DNA of 64,000 nt from the NCBI GenBank assembly GCA_030512295.1, contig JAULSR010000001.1, forward strand, positions 4,115,001 through 4,179,000, written 5' to 3'. A model generated the notes under the pieces. It had not been told where the DNA came from. It saw only the letters and a list, made by a program, of their open reading frames with translations, and did no database searches. The stretch is from Bombardia bombarda (taxonomy: Eukaryota; Ascomycota; Sordariomycetes; Sordariales; Lasiosphaeriaceae). Positions 57,480 through 64,000 of the stretch are shown piece by piece; position 1 is the first letter of the stretch, and the number at the start of each line of letters is the position of its first letter. Both the position numbers and the translations under genes were made by a program.

Positions 57480-59516
57480 ATGAGCCAGTCTGTAGAAAAT
57501 GGCGAGATTCCTGATATTCCACCTCGAAACTCATCGAGGCTGCCAACGTCCCCAGCCATGACCGTGAGTGTGGGCGTTGTACAAGAGGAATGCGCCGTTT
57601 CGACATGTGCTCCTACCAGAACACCCAGCAGTGTCCAAACAATGTCACAGACGACATCAAAGACAACAAACTCGGCCGCATCAACTCAGGAAACCAACGC
57701 CACCTCGCTGTCCCCCCTGCAGGCGAGGATAGGCGGCGACGTCGACGGCCTCGAGCCATTCAACGAGGAGCAGGTTGAGCCCGGCAGCTACGACTTACTC
57801 ACCCCTGCCCCAAGCCGTCCACATCACCAGCCATACTCACTGGAGAAGCGGTCTGAGCAGGTCTTCTCAAAAGAGCACCTGGCAGTCATATTCGCCGACT
57901 CAAGTCTCCTCGGCCCATTCACCAGCTTCATCCAAGTCTCTCGACCTGCTTCCATCCCGCTTCTGTCCTACTACCTAAACGCCCGCAAAGCCTTGAAGGC
58001 CGTACACTACTCCAATGCCGTCGTTGCAGCCGCTCTACAGAGTCTCCACGGCCATGAATTCACCAACTCACCAGCCCCCTCTGTAGAAAACCCCACGCTC
58101 CAAGAGAAAGCCAACGCAGCCTTCGCAGCCCTCGTCAGGGAAGACCTCCCAGCCTTTGTCACGCACACCTGGATCCAGACGACGAGCCTCTCCATGAAGA
58201 AGAGAATCACAGGCACGCTGCCAGCCCACCTCCGCCAAATGTCCGACGGCTTGGCCGAGGTCTTTTGCCTGACCGACCCGTCCAGGGACGACAACCCTAT
58301 CGTGTTTGCCTCTGAAGAATTCTATCGCACCACACAATACGGCGTCAGCTACGCCATCGGCCGCAACTGCCGCTTCCTCCAGGGCCCGAAGACGAACCCA
58401 GCGAGCGTCGGGAGGCTTCGTAGGATGCTGGCAGAAGGCGCCAGCAAGGGCCATCACCACTACGAGACCTTGCTCAATTACCGACGGGACGGGTCCCCGT
58501 TCATGAATCTGCTGATGTGCGCGCCGCTGCTTGACAATCGCGGCGTCACGAAGTACATGATTGGTGCACAGGTGGACGTCTCGGGGCTGGCTAAGGACTG
58601 CGCGGGGCTGGAGTCGCTGCGGCGGTTGGTGGCTAGGGAGGGAGAAGAGGAGGGGGAGGGAGGAAGCGAAAGTGGTGGTGGTGATGTTGGTGGGAGCAAA
58701 GTTGTGTCGTCGTTTGTCAATGGCGGTAGCGGTAGCAGTAACAGTGTCCAGATCGAGAAGGAAGACGTTGCTGCGTTTCGTGAGATGAGCGAGATGTTTA
58801 GCAGGACGGAGATCGAGACAGTCAGAAACAATGGCGGGAATATGTATCATCGGCAGCAGCATCACCAGCAAGACGAGGAACCTGCCACCGTCTCAAACTG
58901 GCCAAAACCACCACTTCTTGTCGTAAGCGGCGAAGCCGATGCATCGTCATCTGACCACCACCATCACAACAACAGTTCGGCACCATCAATATCAACCACA
59001 GACAGCGGCCGACTAGCAGGCATCTACGAGCACTACGTCCTCGTCCGTCCTGGTCCCGACCTGCGCATCCTCTTCGCATCCCCGTCCCTCCGCGTGCCCG
59101 GCATCCTCCAGACCCCCTTACTGTCTCGCATCGGCGGCCCTGGGCAGGTCCGAGAGGAGCTAGCCAGGGCTTTCCGAGACGGGACCGTCGTGACGGCGCG
59201 CATCAGGTGGGTCAGCAAGCTCGATCGCGAGGGCCGGTCGCGGTGGATTCACTGCACGCCGCTGCTGGGGAGTAATGGGGCGGTGGGGGTGTGGATGGTG
59301 GTTATTGTGGATGGTGATGAGGACGAGGGGGAGGACGGGGGACAGAAGCGTGGGTCGAGAAATAGTCGGCTGGCTCCGCCTGTTGAGTCGCATGTTCAGA
59401 GGCTGGCTGGGGAGAGGAGGGGGAGGAGTAGTGTTGTTTATGATGGGGTGAGTTTGGGGGGTGGTGGTAGCGGTGGTGGTGGAGGTGGCTTGGAGATGGG
59501 AGTTGGAGGAGTGTAA
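57480..59516 (+). CDS. RGS-LOV blue-light photoreceptor
   Basis: Single exon, 678 aa. Order: disordered Ser/Thr-rich N-terminus (1-100); RGS-like helical domain (~125-235, EQVFSKEHLAVIFADSSLLG to REDLPAFVTHTW); LOV domain (~255-370) with flavin motif IGRNCRFLQG, photoactive Cys297, following Arg/Gln and the conserved Gln364 in IGAQVDV; a Gly/Glu/Ser-rich linker; a short helix (KEDVAAFREMSEMFSRTEIE); and a C-terminal PAS-like/DUF module (~515-610). This matches the fungal RGS-LOV family (Botrytis BcLOV4), where blue light drives reversible membrane binding and thus G-protein signalling. All LOV flavin-contact residues that I can check appear intact, so it should be photoactive. In BcLOV4 the membrane-binding helix lies after LOV; LESLRRLVARE here is a basic candidate. 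C-terminal tail is Gly-rich. Confidence 0.9.
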   Translation: MSQSVENGEIPDIPPRNSSRLPTSPAMTVSVGVVQEECAVSTCAPTRTPSSVQTMSQTTSKTTNSAASTQETNATSLSPLQARIGGDVDGLEPFNEEQVEPGSYDLLTPAPSRPHHQPYSLEKRSEQVFSKEHLAVIFADSSLLGPFTSFIQVSRPASIPLLSYYLNARKALKAVHYSNAVVAAALQSLHGHEFTNSPAPSVENPTLQEKANAAFAALVREDLPAFVTHTWIQTTSLSMKKRITGTLPAHLRQMSDGLAEVFCLTDPSRDDNPIVFASEEFYRTTQYGVSYAIGRNCRFLQGPKTNPASVGRLRRMLAEGASKGHHHYETLLNYRRDGSPFMNLLMCAPLLDNRGVTKYMIGAQVDVSGLAKDCAGLESLRRLVAREGEEEGEGGSESGGGDVGGSKVVSSFVNGGSGSSNSVQIEKEDVAAFREMSEMFSRTEIETVRNNGGNMYHRQQHHQQDEEPATVSNWPKPPLLVVSGEADASSSDHHHHNNSSAPSISTTDSGRLAGIYEHYVLVRPGPDLRILFASPSLRVPGILQTPLLSRIGGPGQVREELARAFRDGTVVTARIRWVSKLDREGRSRWIHCTPLLGSNGAVGVWMVVIVDGDEDEGEDGGQKRGSRNSRLAPPVESHVQRLAGERRGRSSVVYDGVSLGGGGSGGGGGGLEMGVGGV

Positions 59517-60139
59517 TTTGGGTTGATGGGGGGCCTAGTAGAATAGCTGGTAATTTGGGTCCATTAGATCCGCCACGAGATGTTGTGCGTATCTGTCAGA
59601 TAGCACAGTACTCTAACAAGTAGCACAATACTCGCACAATCTCGCCTAGAACCTGATCTTTGGGACACACCAGATGTGGGAAGCTGTTGAACCCATGTGT
59701 CTCTTTGTACTGCCTTATTTGACGCGATGCATTTGGAAGCAACACATGGTGTAATAGCGGTAAATAGAGCGTAGAAGAGATGAAATGACTACCTTCGTCC
59801 TTTACAGCGCCACAACATGTGTACTTTTAATGTGGATGATGAGTGCTTCAGATACCACAGACAACAAGACATCTGGCGAATATATCTTATGTAACATGAA
59901 CCAAACTCCCTACTACATCACACATGTGGGTAGCCGAGGTGACGTCCAACATCATGTCGTCAAGGAGGCAGCCCACTACCAAACATACAACCTGTCACTG
60001 TCTCAGGATGAGCCGCATCGTACACCATCGTGCATGTCGCTAAAGACTAGTCCTAGTGTATTGCTCGCTGACAGTACCTGATAATGGCTAGCACACGAAC
60101 TGCAACTTTGCCGCCCTCTCCTCTAACAAGACGACAAAA
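59517..60139. other. spacer between RGS-LOV and DUF3431 genes
   Basis: Contains a 98-codon open frame (59785-60081, +) with a hydrophobic N-terminus (FVLYSATTCVLLMWMMSASD), see findings. Otherwise the promoter of the next gene. Confidence 0.4.
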
Positions 60140-61735
60140 ATGTTTGCAGGAGTGCTCCGCCTCGTCTACCGGCACAGAATAGGGGCCGTATTAGGACTTG
60201 GACTCACTACACTTATCTGCCTTTTTTGCCGACAAACTGATTTTCTAGAATCGAATCAGCACGACGTGGTGGTGGTGCAACCGGACCCGGCAGGATTTCC
60301 CTCGTGGTTTTCGGACAACAACCAAACCGTAGACGACGAGCCTGAAATTGGTCGTCTCTTTCCCGATGAACCTCCTCCTCTGACAGAATCAAGATCACCA
60401 GAGTTTGCGCCTGGTATTCCCAAGCCTCGGGGTGAGAGATATACCAGAGCTCTGGTCGTCGCGCGCACCTCGGGCGAAGATGTCGCATGGATGGACGAGT
60501 CACTGGCAATAACGAAAGCGCATAGCAACGACGGTGATACAGAAAGAGTAGTTAAAGACGGAGACGGAAAGGACGACAAGGAAGACCATGATAAGTGGAC
60601 ACTCTACCTATACACTACCGACAACATCAGCGCGGCCGGCTTCCACACACCAGTCAACAAGGGCCGCGAGGCCATGGCATACCTAACCTACATCATCGAA
60701 CACTACGCCAAGCTCCCCGACATCAGCGTCTTCATGCACTCGCATCGGTCATCGTGGCACGATAACTTCTTCGGGCTGGACACGGTGCAGACGCTGCAAC
60801 GGCTGAAGCTTGACCACGTCGTCCGCCTCGGCTACTTCAACCTGCGCTGCAACTGGGAGCCCGGCTGTCCAGACCACATCCACCCTCGCGACCCCGTGTT
60901 TGACGACGACAAGCCCGAGCAATACTATTTTGCGAGCGCCTGGAGCGACATCTTCCCCATGCTCGAAGTCCCCGAGACCTTGTCGCAGCCCTGCTGCGCC
61001 CAGTTCGCCTTGACCGCCGACAGGATACGCGTCTGGCCCCAGGACGAGTACATCTTTCTCCGCGACTGGATGTTGATGACTGAGCTCGAGGACGAGATCA
61101 GCGGGAGGGTGTTTGAGTATCTTTATCAGTTGAGTTACCCATGTGTAAACAAACAACCCTAACCCTTCACTACGACCTGCCCCCTTTCACCCCTTTCACC
61201 CCTTTCCAAATAGGATGGCAAACTGACCCGTGAACGTCTACAGGCGTGTGTACCAATCGCCCATTCTTCGCCTAACCTCCTCAAATTGTCCAATTCATCA
61301 GTTGCTAACATAACATCTATTTGCCCATCTTTAGATATTTGGACCGGAAAGGCCGTCAACTGCCCCGAAGAGCACAACTGCTACTGCGAGGGATACGGCA
61401 TTTGCTTCGGCGGCAGGGAGCAGTACGGCGAGGTCATGGGGGAGATGGGAAAGCTGTACGAGACTCAAGATAAACTCAAGGGATTTGCGAACAATAACGC
61501 GCACGGCTATGACGAGGCGGATATCACTGCCATCGTCGACAGGTTAGAGCGACAACAACAACAACAACAGTTGCAGGAGACCACACAGGACGAAGATAAT
61601 TACGACGACAAAGACCAGAGCGAAAGTCCTGCTGCCATGTTCGACCAAATCCTCGACACATCCAGAGAGATTCGACGTCTCGAGGCCTGGATTGCTGAGC
61701 GAGTGGACAGGGCAAAGGAAGAAGAGAAAAGATAA
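60140..61735 (+). CDS. DUF3431 protein, type II membrane, probably secretory-pathway
   Basis: Two exons by my model, 60140..61142 and 61335..61735, 467 aa. Residues ~13-31 are a single membrane anchor after a basic start, giving a lumenal body. The DUF3431 core lies at ~150-335: AYLTYIIEHYAKLPDISVFM, HSHRSSWHDNFFGLDTVQTL, RLGYFNLRCNWEPGCPDHIH, and a C-terminal cysteine cluster (GKAVNCPEEHNCYCEGYGIC). The biochemical role of this glycosyltransferase-like fungal family is not established. The acceptor (61333-61334) with GCTAAC branch is convincing; the donor is not: the position expected from the family (after EYLYQ) reads CAG-TTGAGT rather than GTGAGT. The GT at 61143 keeps frame but adds LSYP. 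The C-terminal part has a CAA-repeat poly-Gln and an acidic tail. Confidence 0.82.
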
Positions 61736-62068
61736 CACTGCCAGAATACCGGGTTCAGCCGGCAGGAGGAACACTTGCACATATATTTGCCATTTGATGC
61801 CATAACCCATAACACAAACACGAAAACTTGTATAGATACTGATCATTATTGATTGATTGGAGGAGTTACGATGGGAAAGGGGACGGTTTGGGTGTATTCT
61901 TCTGTCTATTGTCTTGTCTTTCTATATTTGCTGTTATGTATTTTATCAGAAGACCAAATACATTAGAATAGGATATTCAACCCGTATAGTAATGAGACCA
62001 GGGTCAAAACAATCAGGTACGATGTTTGGGACAACGTATGCCAAAAATGAAAGAAATGCCCCGTCATC

Positions 62069-62091
62069 ACACACACACACACACACACACC
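62069..62091. repeat. (CA)n microsatellite
   Basis: About eleven CA units in a row. Confidence 0.9.
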
Positions 62092-62183
62092 AACACCCAT
62101 GTAACCGTAAGTGAGTCATAGATTTCCACCATCCGTCTCCATATCCATATCCATATCAAATCACGCATAAAACGCAGCACTAG

Positions 62184-62184
<1 letters not shown>

Positions 62185-62225
<41 letters not shown>
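62185..62225. repeat. (GGCA)n microsatellite
   Basis: About ten GGCA tetranucleotides. Shorter GGCA/GCAGGCAG runs recur elsewhere in the window (3164-3176, 4290, 42100). Confidence 0.9.
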
Positions 62226-62226
<1 letters not shown>

Positions 62227-62945
62227 TCTCATGTCCACATCATCCTCATCTGTCATCTGTATTTCTCTTTCTAGGCCTCCAACCACCTGGTAATACTGGC
62301 ACCATCTATTTATCTAAGCATCTAGATTCCTAGATACACAAGTTCGGTCGGTCATATGCGCGTGTATGTACAGCGGCCCAAATCCTCACCGTGCGCATCC
62401 GCGCCTGTCTTTATATATCCCGCCTGTAGTCAATCGCGTCCAGTCCCGTCTCGTCTCGTCTCTTGCGTCCCTGACTGATCCCGCCCATCTACTGTCTTCC
62501 CACAACCCCCCCCATCCCCCTCAACGCCATTTCTTTACCCATCCATCATCTCGCCCGCTGCCACCGTTAGTCTTTCGCCTAAAACTGGTATATGGATAGA
62601 TATGTGTATATACATGCAACATCGGTACATGTCGTGCCACCGCACCGGTATATGCAAAGAGAGAGAAGGACAAAAAGGAAAAAAAAAATAAGATAAAAAA
62701 ATAAATCAAGTCTAAGCCATCAGCCGCCAGCCGCTAGCCAGGGAAAAATGAGCGACGCAACTCAACATCACAACTTTTCCCGCGCCTCCCTCCCTCCCCA
62801 TCGTAAGTGTGTGTGTCTGCACCTTTCCTTCTCTGCCTTTCAAAAAAACTCTTTCAAAACCAGAGTCAAAGCCAAAAAGCCAACGAGTCAATCATCCGCA
62901 TGCCTACCATACCATCTAACCCCCCTCCCCTAAAAAGTACATCCC

Positions 62946-64000
62946 CTACGCCTGGGACTCCCCCGCCTGTGCTAACAGCCTCTCCCGCCAGCTGTTACAC
63001 ACCTCCTCGAACCCGCCCACCACGTCCCCACACACGCCCGCGCACTCGCGCCTCTCGAGCCTCTCGCCCCAGTTACCCCGTGCGATCCAGCGCTCCCCCT
63101 CCTCGCGCAGCTCCTCCTCCTCCTTCATCTCCGCCACCAACTCCTTGGCGCTCCGGAGCCGGCGCATAGCCGTGGTCGTCGTCTGGCGCGACATGTGCAG
63201 CGTGTCTGATAGGTAGTTGAGCGTGTGCACGAGGTCCGAGGTGATGGCGTGCAGCGAGGCGAGCGAGGTGAGGGCCGTCGTCGAGGGGCGCGGCATGTAG
63301 TCGGTTAGAGATATCAGCATGGGCAGGAGGGTGTCGATGGTGTCGGGGTCGGGAGGCGCGACGAGCGGGGAGAGCAGGGGGAAGGTGAGGCTTTGGAGCT
63401 GGCGGGTTTGGTGGTTCATGTGTGTGGTCAGGGCGGAGTGGGCGGTGATTAGCCTGGAGGAAGGGGGGAGGTTGTGGTCAGCATGATGTATACAATAAGA
63501 TGTGAGGTAGGTGTGAGTGATGATGGCTCACCTTGAGGCGTTGCCCTCGACAGTAGACTGCGGGCTCAGGTCCCGCAAGCCTTCCGTGACGCGCTTGAAC
63601 ACACCGTCGGTTGCTGACCCGTTGTTCTCTGTGCCCCTCCGCGCCAGCGACTCGACCTCGTCAATCTTCTCCACCAGCCTGGGCGGCATCATGCCCGGCG
63701 ACTCCAGATCCGACTCGGACCCGTACTCGCTCCCGTCGTAGTCGCTCGGCGCTCGACGGTGGCCGCCTCCCCTCCCGCCGTTGGGTGACGGTAGACTCAG
63801 ACTGCCGCGGCCTGGCTGCGTCGCCCCGAGCCCCCCGCCGCGGCCTGTCGGACTCTCGACATCGACGCCACTATCCCGTATGGTTTCTTTCCTTTGCTCT
63901 TCTTGGGCGCCACTGCCGTCCAGGTCGAAGCTGATGCCGGGCGCACCTGCTTCGTTCTCGTAGTATTCGTCATCGTCATCGTCGTCCTCGGAGAGAGCGT
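62946..64000 (-). CDS. uncharacterised acidic protein, C-terminal part (5' end beyond the window)
   Basis: Two visible exons, complement(62946..63453, 63532..>64000), joined by a 78-nt intron (GTGAGC..CTCCAG, GCTGACC branch). The frame is open to the right edge, so the start and upstream exons are outside. The visible ~325 residues begin with a run of Asp (EDDDDDDEYYENEAG), then a Gly/Ser/Pro-rich disordered region, then a helical C-terminal domain with LVEKIDEVESLARRG, NHQTRQLQSLTFPLLSPL, SLHAITSDLVHTLNYLSDTL, a Glu/Arg-rich helix, and a final conserved-looking GGFEEVCNSWRERLLAQA. I do not recognise the family; the helix-rich end looks like a protein-interaction domain. Confidence 0.75.

Larger units (their letters stand above)
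61736..62945. other. convergent intergenic region with microsatellites
   Basis: 1.2 kb without a gene. Contains a (CA)n run and a (GGCA)n run, entered separately, and a CCATAT repeat near 62135-62156. Confidence 0.5.

Overview
The window is a stretch of nuclear chromosome from a filamentous ascomycete (Pezizomycotina, most likely a Sordariomycete). I base this on protein-coding genes interrupted by short introns (about 52-98 nt, GTRNGT donors, CTRAC-like branch sites, YAG acceptors), gene-by-gene alternation of strand, fungal-specific families (Pet127, Loc1, GPC acyltransferase Gpc1, DUF3431, RGS-LOV photoreceptor) and GC-rich coding sequence between lower-GC spacers. No bacterial, viral or clear transposon gene was seen, and no tRNA, rRNA or CRISPR was found by eye.

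Layout. 1-7847 is a gene desert with no supportable gene. 7.8-14 kb carries a small fungal membrane protein (+), a lysine-rich nucleolar-type protein (-) and a rhomboid protease (+). 15.4-22.2 kb carries PET127 (-) and the cohesin loader MAU2/SCC4 (-). 22.3-26.3 kb is a decayed zone with a shortened kinase-like gene and a frame-shifted F-box relic. 26.3-33.2 kb holds an Eht1/Eeb1-type alpha/beta hydrolase (+), LOC1 (-) divergent from HIS3 (+), an Rcf3-like mitochondrial protein (+) and RFC4 (-). 33.7-42 kb holds ARG7 (-), a derlin (+), POL4 (-) and TFA1 (+). 43-54.4 kb holds SMC1 (-), GPC1 (+) and CDH1 (-). 57.5-64 kb holds an RGS-LOV photoreceptor (+), a DUF3431 membrane protein (+) and the C-terminal part of an uncharacterised acidic protein running off the right edge (-).

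Functionally most genes are housekeeping: amino-acid synthesis (HIS3, ARG7), chromosome cohesion, replication and repair (SMC1, MAU2, RFC4, POL4), cell-cycle proteolysis (CDH1), transcription (TFA1), ribosome assembly (LOC1), mitochondria (PET127, Rcf3-like), ER quality control (derlin) and lipid metabolism (GPC1, hydrolase). They are not an operon; adjacency is probably incidental.

The most interesting items are the RGS-LOV blue-light/G-protein regulator with a duplicated CGATCT motif upstream, two conserved genes (MAU2, CDH1) each apparently lacking one C in a C homopolymer, the 22-26 kb relic zone, and the unexplained 7.8 kb desert. Exon coordinates were derived by hand from splice motifs and reading-frame continuity.
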